Program-made: the position numbers and the translations under genes
The notes under the pieces: model-generated
What the model was told of the DNA's origin: nothing
The model's input: only the letters and a program-made list of their open reading frames with translations
Database searches by the model: none
Shown: piece after piece, positions 18,309 through 27,991 of the stretch
How positions within the stretch are numbered: the first letter of the stretch is position 1
How the letters are laid out: each line of letters opens with the position of its first letter
From: Mailhella massiliensis
Lineage (GTDB): Bacteria; Desulfobacterota; Desulfovibrionia; Desulfovibrionales; Desulfovibrionaceae
Assembly: GCF_900155525.1 (NCBI RefSeq)
Contig: NZ_LT706952.1
Span: 459,833-523,832, forward strand
DNA: 64,000 bases
Direction of reading: 5' to 3'

Positions 18309-19928
18309 ATGCACATCATTCTTCTTCAGCACAACCCCATTCCCGGCGACGTTCACGGCAACGCACGCAAACTGGCCGACATGGCCATGAAGGCGGCGGA
18401 GCTTTCTCCCGCTCCGGCAGGAAAGCGCACGCTCTGCATTCCCCCGGCCTATGCCCTGGCGGGCGTTCCGTGGGAATCGCTGAAGCATATCGGCGGCTTC
18501 TACCGCCGCTGCCGCGACGCCGCCCATGAACTGGCCGCCATGCTGGAACACGGGCCGGACATGCTCATTTCCCTCACCGGGGCGGAAGTGCCCCTGTATG
18601 TTCTGCTCTCCGAAGGGCGGCTCATCGCCCTTTCCCGTCAGGCCAACGGCATCATCCGCATCCCGGACGGACCTTCTCTGTATCTTCCCGAAAGCGAACC
18701 CGCCTGGGCGCATCAGGAGGCCCTCGGTCTTCTGAAGAGTTCCCGCGGAGCCGCTTCCGTGGACGCGGTGCTCTTCACTTCTTCCGAACTTTTCCTGCCG
18801 GAAAATCAGGAAAAGAACGAAATGCACTGCGCCGCCCTTGCCGGACTCTGGAAGCTGCCCGTACTGGCCGTGCATCAGTGCGGAGCCACGGACAGCCTCA
18901 TCTACTCCGGCCGCAGCTTCGTGCTCGACGCTTCGGGCGAAGCCGTGGCCCGCGCCTCCGCCTTTGAGGAAGCGGCCGTCGCCGTGGAGCTGGAATCCCG
19001 GGCCGTTTCCGCCTCCGCCCTGCCCATTCTGGGCGGAGCCGCTCCCGAAACCGTGCAGGAAGCCCCCGAAGGACCGGAAGCCCTGTTCGGCGCCTGCGTG
19101 GTCGGCGTGCGCGACTATGTGCAGAAGTGCGGACTCTCGGGCGTGGTCATCGGCCTTTCCGGCGGCATGGATTCCGCTCTCGTGGCCTGCATCGCCACGG
19201 AAGCCCTGGGGCCGGAACGCGTGCTCGGCGTGCTCATGCCTTCGCGCTGGAGCTCCGACCACAGTGAAAGCGATGCCGAAACGCTGGCGAAGAACCTCGG
19301 CATTCAGGCCGTGACGGCCCCCATCACGCCCATGATGGACGCCTTCGACTCCGTGCTTTCCCCCATTTTCGCCGGTCTCCCCGCCGTGGAAAACGACCTT
19401 ACGGCCGACAACGTCCAGCCCCGCATACGCGGAGCGCTTCTCATGGCCTTTGCCAACCGTCTGGGCCGCGCCGTGCTCGGCACGGGCAACAAGTCGGAAA
19501 ACGCGGTGGGCTACTGCACCCTGTACGGCGACACCGTGGGCGCGCTGGAACCCATAGGCGACATCTACAAGACCGACGTGTACAAGGTGGCCCGCTTCTA
19601 CAACGACATGCGCGGTGCGGAAATCATCCCGGCAAACGTGTTCACCAAGGCTCCTTCGGCCGAACTGCACGCCGGTCAGGTGGACGAGGACAATCTCCCG
19701 CCCTATGAAGTGCTGGACGCGGTTCTGCGCGAACTTCTGGAAAACGGCGGCAACCCGGAAACGCTGGTGGTTCCCGGAGTGGCCGACGATGTGGTGCGCA
19801 GCGTGGTGCACAAGGTGGCCATGGCGGAATTCAAGCGCCATCAGAGCGCGCCCACGCTCAAGCTCACCTCCTGCACGCTGGGAGTGGACTGGCACATGCC
19901 CGCCGTGGCCCGCGCGCTGAACGCCTGA
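18309..19928 (+). CDS. nadE: NAD+ synthase with degenerate nitrilase-like N-terminal domain
   Basis: A 539-residue NadE of the two-domain type. The C-terminal ATP-pyrophosphatase domain is intact: P-loop GLSGGMDSALVA near 284, GTGNKSENAVGYCT near 394 and PIGDIYKTDVYKVARFY near 418. It amidates deamido-NAD+. The N-terminal 270 residues align with the glutaminase (nitrilase) domain, but the usual Glu of the PELxLTGY motif reads Ala (PAYALAGVPWESL). I find no ICEDxW-type segment carrying the nucleophilic Cys. The enzyme may therefore use free ammonia. It follows dapB closely and ends at a strong terminator. Confidence 0.9.
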   Translation: MHIILLQHNPIPGDVHGNARKLADMAMKAAELSPAPAGKRTLCIPPAYALAGVPWESLKHIGGFYRRCRDAAHELAAMLEHGPDMLISLTGAEVPLYVLLSEGRLIALSRQANGIIRIPDGPSLYLPESEPAWAHQEALGLLKSSRGAASVDAVLFTSSELFLPENQEKNEMHCAALAGLWKLPVLAVHQCGATDSLIYSGRSFVLDASGEAVARASAFEEAAVAVELESRAVSASALPILGGAAPETVQEAPEGPEALFGACVVGVRDYVQKCGLSGVVIGLSGGMDSALVACIATEALGPERVLGVLMPSRWSSDHSESDAETLAKNLGIQAVTAPITPMMDAFDSVLSPIFAGLPAVENDLTADNVQPRIRGALLMAFANRLGRAVLGTGNKSENAVGYCTLYGDTVGALEPIGDIYKTDVYKVARFYNDMRGAEIIPANVFTKAPSAELHAGQVDEDNLPPYEVLDAVLRELLENGGNPETLVVPGVADDVVRSVVHKVAMAEFKRHQSAPTLKLTSCTLGVDWHMPAVARALNA

Positions 19929-19963
19929 AATACGTTCTGAAGGCGGACAAGCTTTTTCTTCAC

Positions 19964-19993
19964 AAGGGTTCCCTGAACGGGAACCCTTTTTTT
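19964..19993 (+). terminator. Terminator after nadE
   Basis: Perfect 10-bp stem AAGGGTTCCC / GGGAACCCTT with loop TGAAC, followed by TTTTT. Confidence 0.92.
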
Positions 19994-20169
19994 ACGCGCC
20001 TTTCCCGTCACTTTGTGCGTGACAGAACACGCCTCTGCCGATAGAATGACTCCCGTTTGGAGTACTTGTTTCCACGCGCTCACCGCCCTGCGGCGCGCGT
20101 CGCGGCCTTACGGGCATCCCCCCAGACAGGAGCCCGGTACATACCTCTATAAAAACACGGACACGTTTC

Positions 20170-21879
20170 ATGGCTGATCCTATCCCCGCATGGCTGCCCC
20201 ATCTCCCCGAGGGCGCCGACGCCCACATCGACATCACTCCCCGTTCCCTCCAGTCCTATCTCGACGATGCCGCCGCCAACTTCGGCGACCGCAAGGCCGT
20301 CATCTTCCAGAATCTCACCCTTTCCTACAAAGAACTGAAGGACAAGGCCGAAACCTTCGCCGCCGCCCTGCGCGGGCACGGACTCAACAGCGGCGACCGT
20401 GTGGCCATCATGCTGCCCAACCTCCCCCAGACCATCATCGCCTTCTGGGGCGCGCTCAAGGCCGGCGCCACCGTGGTCATGACCAATCCCCTGTACATGG
20501 AAAAGGAACTGACCCATCACTTCAGCGACTCCAAACCCAAGATACTCGTCACCCTCGATCTGTTCTGGTCCAAAATAGAGCCTCTGCGCGCGCGTCTCGG
20601 CGTACAGACCTGCGTGGTCACCCGCATTGCGGACGCGCTGGCCTTCCCCCTGAACCTGCTCCAGCCTCTGCAGGCCAAACGGCAGGGCAATCTGCCCGAG
20701 GTCCGCTTCGACGGCCATGCCGTGGTTTCGTGGAAATCCATGTTCAAAACGGGCCGCCGCTACAGCGAGGAACCCAAGAATCCCGCCGACGCTCTGGCCC
20801 TGCTCCAGTACACCGGCGGCACCACCGGCTTCGCCAAGGGCGCCATGCTCACCCACGGCAACCTTTCCGCCCAGATACAGCAGCTTCTGGCCCTGCTGCA
20901 CTGCGATGCCTCCACCTCCTCCCACAGCTTCCTCAGCATCATGCCCTTCTTCCACGTCTTCGGGCTCATGGGCAACATCGTGCTTCCCACCGTGCTTGCC
21001 GCCTCCACCATGCCGGTGCCGCGCTACGCCCCCCACGACGTGCTGGAACTCATCAAAAAGCATCGCCCCACCTTCTTCGTGGGCGCGCCCTCCGTCTACA
21101 TCTCCCTCATGCAGCAGAAGGACATCGCCCAGTATGACCTCACCTGCATACAACTGTGCATTTCCGGCTCTTCCCCCTTCCCGCAGGCCAGCCTGAAACA
21201 GTTCCAGGACATCACCCACGCCAACATCACCGAAGGCCTCGGCCTTACGGAAGCCTCCCCCGTGGTCATCGCCAACCCTGTGTACGGGCTCCAGAAAATC
21301 GGTTCCATCGGCCTGCCCATCCCGGAAACGGAAGTACGCATCGTCGATCTGGAAACCGGAGAAAAGGAACTCGGCGACAACGAATGCGGCGAACTCGTGG
21401 TGCGCGGCCCGCAGGTCATGAAGGGCTACTGGAACCAGCCCGAGGAAACGGCCTCCACCCTCGCGGGCGGCTGGCTGCATACCGGCGACATCGCCTATCG
21501 CGACAACGACGGCTACTACTTCATCGTCGATCGCAAGAAGGACATGGCCATCGTGGGCGGCTACAACGTCTTCCCCCGCGAAATCGACGAAGTGCTGCAC
21601 GAATATCCCAAAATCAAGGAAGCCGTTTCCCTGTGCGTGCCCCACAAATCCCGCGGTGAAACCCTCAAGGCATACATCGTGCCCAAGGAAGGCGAAAAAA
21701 TCACCGTGTCGGAACTGGCAGCCTTCTGCCGCTCCAAGCTCGCTTCCTACAAGGTTCCCCGCATGTTCGAATTCCGTGAGGAACTGCCCAAGTCTCTGGT
21801 GGGCAAGGTGCTGCGCCGCGCCCTGCGCGAGGAAGAGGAAAAGAAGCAGCGCGAGGAAGAAGAAGCCAAAAAGGATTAA
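20170..21879 (+). CDS. fadD: Long-chain fatty acid--CoA ligase (AMP-binding family)
   Basis: A 569-residue ANL-superfamily acyl-CoA synthetase. The AMP/phosphate loop is LLQYTGGTTGFAKGAMLTHGN near 211-231 (in two parts: LLQYTGGTTG and FAKGAMLTHGN). Further on are EGLGLTEASPVV near 356, GWLHTGDIAYRDNDGYY near 436 and the hinge/lysine region DRKKDMAIVGGYNVFPREI near 456. The last 20 residues are a Glu/Lys-rich charged tail. The architecture matches FadD-type medium/long-chain ligases. The substrate is inferred from similarity only. It is a single-gene unit with its own terminator. Confidence 0.88.
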   Translation: MADPIPAWLPHLPEGADAHIDITPRSLQSYLDDAAANFGDRKAVIFQNLTLSYKELKDKAETFAAALRGHGLNSGDRVAIMLPNLPQTIIAFWGALKAGATVVMTNPLYMEKELTHHFSDSKPKILVTLDLFWSKIEPLRARLGVQTCVVTRIADALAFPLNLLQPLQAKRQGNLPEVRFDGHAVVSWKSMFKTGRRYSEEPKNPADALALLQYTGGTTGFAKGAMLTHGNLSAQIQQLLALLHCDASTSSHSFLSIMPFFHVFGLMGNIVLPTVLAASTMPVPRYAPHDVLELIKKHRPTFFVGAPSVYISLMQQKDIAQYDLTCIQLCISGSSPFPQASLKQFQDITHANITEGLGLTEASPVVIANPVYGLQKIGSIGLPIPETEVRIVDLETGEKELGDNECGELVVRGPQVMKGYWNQPEETASTLAGGWLHTGDIAYRDNDGYYFIVDRKKDMAIVGGYNVFPREIDEVLHEYPKIKEAVSLCVPHKSRGETLKAYIVPKEGEKITVSELAAFCRSKLASYKVPRMFEFREELPKSLVGKVLRRALREEEEKKQREEEEAKKD

Positions 21880-21904
21880 CCGACAAAGGTCGTAAGGCTT
21901 TTCC

Positions 21905-21937
21905 GGGCTCCGTGCGCTGTGCCGGAGCCCTTTTTTT
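21905..21937 (+). terminator. Terminator after fadD
   Basis: 8-bp stem GGGCTCCG / CGGAGCCC followed by seven T, 25 bases after the stop codon. Confidence 0.9.
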
Positions 21938-22737
21938 CTTCCGCGCTTCGGCCGGAAGGTCGGACACGGTTCATCTGCGCCGTCCGTATGGGCGGAACAG
22001 GCGGAGGGCTTGTGGGACTGTTCTCCGGGCAGGAAAAAAACTCGGGCAGACAGCCCATGCCTCCCTTTCCTTGCCGAAAGCCGACGGCTGGCCCTGTCCG
22101 CACCTCCGGCATAACAGACCGGTGTTCTCCTCAGTGGGGCTTCCCGTTCCCCTTGTCCGCATGGCAGGCTGTACAGACAGCATGTGCGCCCTTCCCCAGA
22201 TGTGCAGAAAGGCGATTCCCGACCGGCAAGGTATTTCAAAGGGAGACGGAAAAGTCCTCTTCCTTCCCGGAGCGGCCCGGAACCGCCATCTGCTGCGGGA
22301 GAAACGCCTTTTCAGCAAAAACGCCGGACTCGCCACGCAAGGCGCACGAAACAGGTCTCCACGCCGCGCAGAACAGAGATGATCGACGCGCCGAGTCTCT
22401 TTCTGCCGACCGTCCCGGCTTCACACCGGAAGCAGACAAGAACGTTCCCAGAGGAGTTCCCCGCTTCTCCCCCGGAGAGCCCTGCGGAGGAGAAAAACGG
22501 CGGTCCGGCACAGGGGGAGACGGACGGCCTTTGGCCCTATCGTACACGGGGAGAGCCTCAGGCCACAGACAGCAGACCTTCCACCCCGGACATTCCGAAA
22601 GAGATACTCAAGATTCATACCGGCATCCCGATCTTACCCTGACGGATTCGGGAGGCCCTGTTCTCTCGTTCCGAGCCTGGAACCTACGACTTTCCCGGGG
22701 AATGACGGAAAAAATCATATTCTTCCCTTTTTTCCTG
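21938..22737. other. 800-base gene-free stretch before tRNA cluster
   Basis: Open frames exist on both strands, as expected for GC-rich DNA, but none has a convincing ribosome site, protein family or plausible composition. The longest plus-strand one runs through the tRNA-Gly gene. No repeats or RNA structures stood out. Confidence 0.45.
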
Positions 22738-22766
22738 TTGACAGTGCCTGCCGAATCGCCTATAAA
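22738..22766 (+). promoter_or_regulatory. Sigma-70 promoter of Gly-Cys-Gly tRNA operon
   Basis: TTGACA, 17-base spacer and TATAAA, one of the best consensus promoters in the window, 15 bases before tRNA-Gly. Confidence 0.85.
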
Positions 22767-22776
22767 TCCTTTCACG

Positions 22777-22855
<79 letters not shown>

Positions 22856-22868
22856 GCACAAATTTCGT

Positions 22869-23018
<150 letters not shown>

Positions 23019-23028
23019 CGAAAGAATG

Positions 23029-23055
23029 AAGGCTTACCACCAGTAAGCCTTTTTT
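23029..23055 (+). terminator. Terminator inside the tRNA cluster
   Basis: Perfect 9-bp stem AAGGCTTAC / GTAAGCCTT with a 5-base loop and then TTTT. It separates Gly-Cys-Gly from the tRNA-Gly(CCC) that starts seven bases later. Confidence 0.8.
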
Positions 23056-23061
23056 CATATT

Positions 23062-23136
23062 GCGGGCATAACTCAACGGTAGAGTGTCAGCTTCCCAAGC
23101 TGAAGGTTGCGGGTTCAAATCCCGTTGCCCGCTCCA
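23062..23136 (+). tRNA. tRNA-Gly (anticodon CCC)
   Basis: A 75-nt cloverleaf with acceptor GCGGGCA/TGCCCGC, anticodon loop TTCCCAA and encoded CCA. It sits behind a terminator with no room for a separate canonical promoter, so it depends on read-through. Confidence 0.94.
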
Positions 23137-23144
23137 ATATTTCA

Positions 23145-23180
23145 AGGGGTTATAAGTGATGAACTTATAACCCCTTTTCT
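23145..23180 (+). terminator. Terminator after tRNA-Gly(CCC)
   Basis: 12-bp stem AGGGGTTATAAG / CTTATAACCCCT with loop TGATGAA, ending in TTTT. It may also serve the minus-strand gene that ends at 23233. Confidence 0.85.
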
Positions 23181-23232
23181 TTTCCAGCTTCTTCATGCTG
23201 CAGGCAATATTCTCCCGCTGAAATTTTCCTCT

Positions 23233-24423
23233 TCACAATCCCATGATACGGATGCGGCAATCGTCGGGCAGAGCGTTCAGCATACCTTCCATGCGCGTGA
23301 GGAAGCGCTCGTAAACATTCACGGCTCCGGCAAGGACGTCCTCTTTCGAAAACGCATCCGATTCATGTCCGCCCCCGTGAAGAGAGGCCCGCCGGCGCTC
23401 CGCCTCAAGCAGGCAGCTCCGAAGAGGCGTGTCTTTCCCCTCCCGCAGAGCAAAAACGGCAACGCGCATGTCCGAAAGCATGGCCCGCACGGCGCTTGTG
23501 CTGTAATCATTGCAGCCGTAGACATCAAAGCCCTTCGGTTCCCACGCTTCGCGTGCGTTCCGCGCTGACTCGAAGCGACGTTCCAGAAACGGCAGAAGGT
23601 ACATCTCCAGCACGTCTTCATCCATGGAAAAAGCCGGAACCGGCGACCTACCGTCCGGGTCTTCCGCGCATACCAGAAAACACGGCTCATCCCCGCTTCC
23701 GCCGTGGCAGAAAAGAGGCTGCTCCACGCCAAGGGATGCCGCCCTGAACTGCAGGTACGGCAAAGAATCCGCGCCGTTCTCCCGGCAGAGCGCAAGCTCA
23801 TACCAGCCGCCCCCCTCCGATGTCACCGTCAGCGTCGCATGGCGGGAAAAACGAAACACGCAGCGTACAAGGTTGCCCTCTGTCAGAGAGCTTTCCAGCC
23901 CTCCGCCGGAATATTCATACCGCCGCGTCATGGAAGATTTCTCCTCAAGGAGGACCCGTTGCAGACTCTGCCCCGCAAGGTATGGAGTAAAAAGCCGTTC
24001 GGGACGAAAATTGGGGCGGTTCAGCCCTTCCGTGCAGGTGGGAGGAATACGGTTCCAGCCTATGCGGGCGGAAAGCCCTTCTCCGGGGAGATACTCCAGA
24101 GCCGTGCCGTCGTCGAAATCCAGAATGAAAGGCTCGCACAAGGTTACACTGTGGGGAATACGCAGGGAACGGAAAAAAACGTCCGCGGAAGATGGGGCGG
24201 AAAGACCTGCGGTGCACCGGAGCTTTTCCTCATAACGGCGGAGCTCTTCACCCGTCATATTCCGTGCCGCCCCCACCACGCGGACGCCCTTCAACCGCTT
24301 ATTCCTGAACTTCCTGACGGCCAGCTCCTTCAGCACTGCTTCCGCCCCCTCGTACACGGGCGCGGACCAGGCGTACCAGTCGAAACGGTCATGGAATGCA
24401 TCGTTACTGAATGTCAGAGGCAT
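23233..24423 (-). CDS. Hypothetical protein, no recognised family
   Basis: A predicted 396-residue soluble protein starting MPLTFSNDAFHDRFDWYAW and ending CRIRIMGL. The start at 24423 has GGGGGAGA just upstream on the minus strand. No signal peptide, membrane helix or catalytic motif is evident. It has many aromatic and acidic residues and scattered Cys. It stands alone between the tRNA-Gly cluster and the TRAP island, with the opposite strand to both. Length, ribosome site and non-repetitive composition argue for a real gene. The position beside tRNAs suggests possible acquisition. Confidence 0.7.
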   Translation of the reverse strand: MPLTFSNDAFHDRFDWYAWSAPVYEGAEAVLKELAVRKFRNKRLKGVRVVGAARNMTGEELRRYEEKLRCTAGLSAPSSADVFFRSLRIPHSVTLCEPFILDFDDGTALEYLPGEGLSARIGWNRIPPTCTEGLNRPNFRPERLFTPYLAGQSLQRVLLEEKSSMTRRYEYSGGGLESSLTEGNLVRCVFRFSRHATLTVTSEGGGWYELALCRENGADSLPYLQFRAASLGVEQPLFCHGGSGDEPCFLVCAEDPDGRSPVPAFSMDEDVLEMYLLPFLERRFESARNAREAWEPKGFDVYGCNDYSTSAVRAMLSDMRVAVFALREGKDTPLRSCLLEAERRRASLHGGGHESDAFSKEDVLAGAVNVYERFLTRMEGMLNALPDDCRIRIMGL

Positions 24424-24948
24424 GATTCTCCCCCATGCAGGTCACCCGTTTTGTCCGCGCTGCAAAGGCATTCTTCGAACCGGGAAGCAGGCTCTCCACG
24501 TTTTCCTGGCAGAAACGCGATTTTCCTGTGCCGCAAAGAATACGCTCATCGACCAGGGAAGGACAGGGAAAAGATGCCTCCTGGAAGTCCGGGGCTGCTT
24601 TCCATGGCCGCATACCTTCTGCCGGCCGCCCCGCACGGGACTTTTTCTTTTTAATATACCCCCATAGCGCGCATATACATACGCGGGGCGGAACGCCCCT
24701 GAAATATGCCGTCATCCCGCCGGAATACGCTTCTTCTCCACGGGAAGGCTCTGCCCCGCTCATGTTGCGCCGCAAGGCTTCAGGCACCTCATGGCGTTGA
24801 GATGACTTATTTTTCCGTCCATATATTAAAAATATATATGACAAAAAGTATAAAGGTATTAGCGTATTTTTTCCCTTGTATTGTATGTTTGCCTTACCCT
24901 CTGAAATGAGGCGGATTTTCTGACCATCGATACTCATGGGGAGGACTC
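24424..24948. other. Intergenic region before the TRAP island
   Basis: About 525 bases without a convincing gene. GC-rich at first, it turns strongly AT-rich from about 24805 to 24900. It contains an inverted repeat CATATAT / ATATATG (24820-24826 and 24834-24840) about 110 bases before the TRAP gene. This is probably the promoter/operator zone of the downstream operon; exact boxes are uncertain. Confidence 0.4.
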
Positions 24949-26829
24949 ATGCCGACAAGAGCATCTCTCAAACCTCTGGCAACAGCCATAGCGATCCTGT
25001 TTACTCTGTTCCAGATCTACTTCACCGCCTTCGGCGTTCTGGAAGGCACCACCATGCGCGCCGACTTCCTCGGCTTCGTCATGGTACTCATCTTCCTCCT
25101 CTATCCCCCGTTCAAGTACCCGGAGGGCAGAAAGGAACCCGCCTTCTTCGTCATGATGGATCTTTGCCTCTGCGTGCTGGCCATCGCCATATCGGCGTAT
25201 ATCACCCTGCACAGCGAGGAAATCATGATGCGTATGCGTTATGCCGAAGAAGTGCCGCCGATGGCCTTTTTCCTCGGCGTCTGCGCCATAGTCCTGACGC
25301 TGGAAGTCACGAGAAGAACCACGGGCTGGCCTCTGGTCATCATCGCGCTCGTGTTTCTCGCCTACGCATTCTGGGGCGACATGCTCCCCTCGGCGCTCAA
25401 GCGCATGCCCATCACGTCCGACATGATTCTGGAATGCATGTATCTTTCCAACGAAGGCCTGTACGGCATTCCCACTTCCGTAGCCACGGGTACCATTTTC
25501 GGATTCATCATGTTCGGGGCTTTTCTTGAACGCTCCGGCATGACCAACATCTTCATGGACATCGCCTGCCTGCTGACGAAAAAATCCCAGGGCGGCCCCG
25601 CCAAGGTGGCCATATTCGCCTCCGGCATGTTCGGCACCTTCTCCGGTTCCGCCGTGGCCAACGTGTACGGCACGGGCATCTTCACCATTCCGCTCATGAA
25701 AAAGGTAGGCTATCAGCCTCACTTTGCAGGCGCGGTGGAAGCCGTGGCATCTACGGGCGGCCAGATCATGCCCCCCATCATGGGCGCGGCTGCCTTCCTC
25801 ATGGCCGACCTTGCAGGCGTGCCCTACCTCGAAGTGGCCAAGGCCGCGCTGCTGCCCGCCATTTTGTACTACCTTTCCCTGTGGAGCATGATCCACTTCG
25901 AAGCCGTGCGCACCAACCTCGGCTATATCGACGCGGAACTTGTGCCGCCCGTCTCCCGCGTGATCGGAAGGCTGTACTATCTTCTGCCCATCGTCATTCT
26001 CGTGACCATCATGTGCATGGGAAAAAGCGTCAGCCTCTGCGCCAACGCTGCCACGCTCTCCGTTCCCTTCATCGCGCTGTTCAGCGCCGAAACGCGCTTC
26101 TCCTTCCGCAGCTTCTGCGAGGCGCTGGAGCTTTCGGCAAAAAACGTGCTCATGATAGGCAGCTGCTGCGCCTGCGCAGGCATCATCATAGGAGTCATTT
26201 CCCTCACGGGCGTGGGCTACAAGCTCATGGCGGTGATCACCTCCTTTGCGGGCAACAACCTCTTTCTGCTCTGCGTATGCCTCATGCTCACCTGCCTCGT
26301 GCTCGGCATGGGCGTTCCTACGGCTCCGGCCTACATCATCGTGGCCACCCTCGGCGCTCCCGCCCTCATCAAGGCCGGATGTCTGCCCATCGTGGCGCAC
26401 ATGTTCTGCTTCTACTTCGCCATTCTTTCCGTCATCACGCCCCCGGTATGCCAGGCCGCCTTCGCCGGTGCGGCCATCGCCGAGGCCCCGGCCATGAAGA
26501 CGGGATTCACCGCCGCAAAGCTCGGCACCATCGCCTTCATCGTGCCCTTCATGTTCATCTATGCGCCGGAACTTGCGGCGCAGGGCTCGGCCCCGGCCAT
26601 CGTTGTCGCCGTCATCACCAGCATCATCGGCGTCGTTCTTCTCGCAGGCGGAGTGCAGGGATACCTGCTCGTTCCCGCCAGTCTGCCGGAAAGACTCATG
26701 CTCATCGGCGGCGGTCTGTGCATGGTCATGCCCGGCACGCTTACCGACGTCATCGGTCTCGCCCTGGCTGCGGCCGTGATCTTCTTCCAGTTCATGAAAA
26801 AGCGCAGGGCCGCCGCACAGGTCGCCTGA
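24949..26829 (+). CDS. TRAP transporter permease, fused 4TM/12TM (DctQM-type)
   Basis: A 626-residue polytopic membrane protein of the fused TRAP class that pairs with TAXI receptors. The small-subunit-like part covers about residues 1-110 and the large DctM-like part the rest. Recognisable segments are FGTFSGSAVANVYGTGIFTIPLMK near 225 onward (GTFSGSAVANVYGTG), EAVASTGGQIMPPIMGAAAF near 265 and GMGVPTAPAYIIVATLGAPAL near 455 (GMGVPTAPAYIIVAT). ATG 24949 follows GGGGAGGA. TRAP carriers import carboxylates with a sodium gradient. The TAXI receptor gene begins 42 bases downstream. Confidence 0.93.
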   Translation: MPTRASLKPLATAIAILFTLFQIYFTAFGVLEGTTMRADFLGFVMVLIFLLYPPFKYPEGRKEPAFFVMMDLCLCVLAIAISAYITLHSEEIMMRMRYAEEVPPMAFFLGVCAIVLTLEVTRRTTGWPLVIIALVFLAYAFWGDMLPSALKRMPITSDMILECMYLSNEGLYGIPTSVATGTIFGFIMFGAFLERSGMTNIFMDIACLLTKKSQGGPAKVAIFASGMFGTFSGSAVANVYGTGIFTIPLMKKVGYQPHFAGAVEAVASTGGQIMPPIMGAAAFLMADLAGVPYLEVAKAALLPAILYYLSLWSMIHFEAVRTNLGYIDAELVPPVSRVIGRLYYLLPIVILVTIMCMGKSVSLCANAATLSVPFIALFSAETRFSFRSFCEALELSAKNVLMIGSCCACAGIIIGVISLTGVGYKLMAVITSFAGNNLFLLCVCLMLTCLVLGMGVPTAPAYIIVATLGAPALIKAGCLPIVAHMFCFYFAILSVITPPVCQAAFAGAAIAEAPAMKTGFTAAKLGTIAFIVPFMFIYAPELAAQGSAPAIVVAVITSIIGVVLLAGGVQGYLLVPASLPERLMLIGGGLCMVMPGTLTDVIGLALAAAVIFFQFMKKRRAAAQVA

Positions 26830-26871
26830 ACGCGCAGTTTCTCCTTTTCACCTTCATCCCAGGAGTACGCC

Positions 26872-27849
26872 ATGCATACCATGTTCAAAGCCCTTGCCGT
26901 AAGCGCAGCCCTTACCTTCCTAGCCTCGGGAACGGCGTTCGCCGCAGACAGGATTGAACTCAACGCCGCCGCGGGAAATCAGGGAGGCGTCTTCTATGTG
27001 GGCATGGGGGCCGTGGGCAACGCCATCATGCAGGACAACCCCGACATCGATTATTCCATGTTCCCCTCGGCCGGCCTCACCAACATCATCCGTGTGCAGA
27101 ACAACCAGAGCCAGATCGGCGTCATCCAGTCCAACAACGGAGTCATGGCTCTGAAAGGCCTGGCTCCGTTCAAAAGCCCGCAGAAAAACATCACCGGGCT
27201 CGTCAACATGAACACCCGCGCGCATACCCACATCGTCGTCACCGAGGCCTCGGGCATCACCTCCATGGAGGATATCCGGGACAAGAAGCTGCCCATACGC
27301 ATCAACATCAATCCCAGCGGCGGCAACAATGAAATGATGCCCCGTCTGGTATTTGAAGCCTACGGCATAGGCTGGAACAAGCTCAGGGAAAACGGCGCGA
27401 AGCTCTTCCCCCTTTCCATTCCCGACTCCATCGACATGATGAAGGACGGCCGCATCGACGTGGACGTGTATCACGGCGAAGAACCCGCCTACAAATACAC
27501 GGATATCATGTCCACCGTGAACATCCGCTTCCTCGACGTGGACCCCGAAGTGGTGAAAAACATTGCCGACGAATACGGCATGACCGTTACGGAATTTTCC
27601 CCCGAAGCCTATGACGGCAAGGCGAAGGGCGTGAGAGGCCTCACTTCGCATACCGAAATCATCGCCAACGCGGACATGTCGGAAGACCTGGCCTACCGCA
27701 TCACCAAGGCCATTGTGGAACACCGGCAGGATATCGCCACGGCAGTGCCCCTGTGGGGTACCATGACTCCCGAAGTCGCCTGCCGGACCACGGTGCCCCT
27801 GCATCCCGGTGCAGCCAAATACTACAGAGAAATCGGAGTCCTGAAGTAG
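26872..27849 (+). CDS. TAXI family TRAP transporter solute-binding protein
   Basis: A 325-residue periplasmic receptor. Signal peptide at 1-24 with the likely cleavage after FASGTAFA-type sequence (LASGTAFAADRIEL). The TAXI fold is visible in NAAAGNQGGVFYVGMGAVGN and PSAGLTNIIRVQNNQSQIGV. GGAGTA precedes ATG 26872. It would deliver substrate to the permease encoded just upstream. The ligand is unknown; TAXI proteins bind dicarboxylates and related acids. The catabolic genes downstream suggest an aromatic or branched acid, which is inference. Confidence 0.92.
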   Translation: MHTMFKALAVSAALTFLASGTAFAADRIELNAAAGNQGGVFYVGMGAVGNAIMQDNPDIDYSMFPSAGLTNIIRVQNNQSQIGVIQSNNGVMALKGLAPFKSPQKNITGLVNMNTRAHTHIVVTEASGITSMEDIRDKKLPIRININPSGGNNEMMPRLVFEAYGIGWNKLRENGAKLFPLSIPDSIDMMKDGRIDVDVYHGEEPAYKYTDIMSTVNIRFLDVDPEVVKNIADEYGMTVTEFSPEAYDGKAKGVRGLTSHTEIIANADMSEDLAYRITKAIVEHRQDIATAVPLWGTMTPEVACRTTVPLHPGAAKYYREIGVLK

Positions 27850-27991
27850 CCGGAACGTCGGATATCCGTCCGAAGAAACGGTGAGGCCTTCTTCCTCGTC
27901 ATCCCCTGTTCCGTCGGTGGTCCTTCCTCGGAAGGCCCCGGCGGAACGGCATGTTCCGAAGCATTTTTTGAGTCATACGGAGTCATCTTCC

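Noticed and set aside
24404..24937. A 177-codon minus-strand frame upstream of the hypothetical gene.
   Set aside because: It overlaps the start of the better supported gene at 24423, and its composition changes with the local AT content, typical of noncoding DNA.
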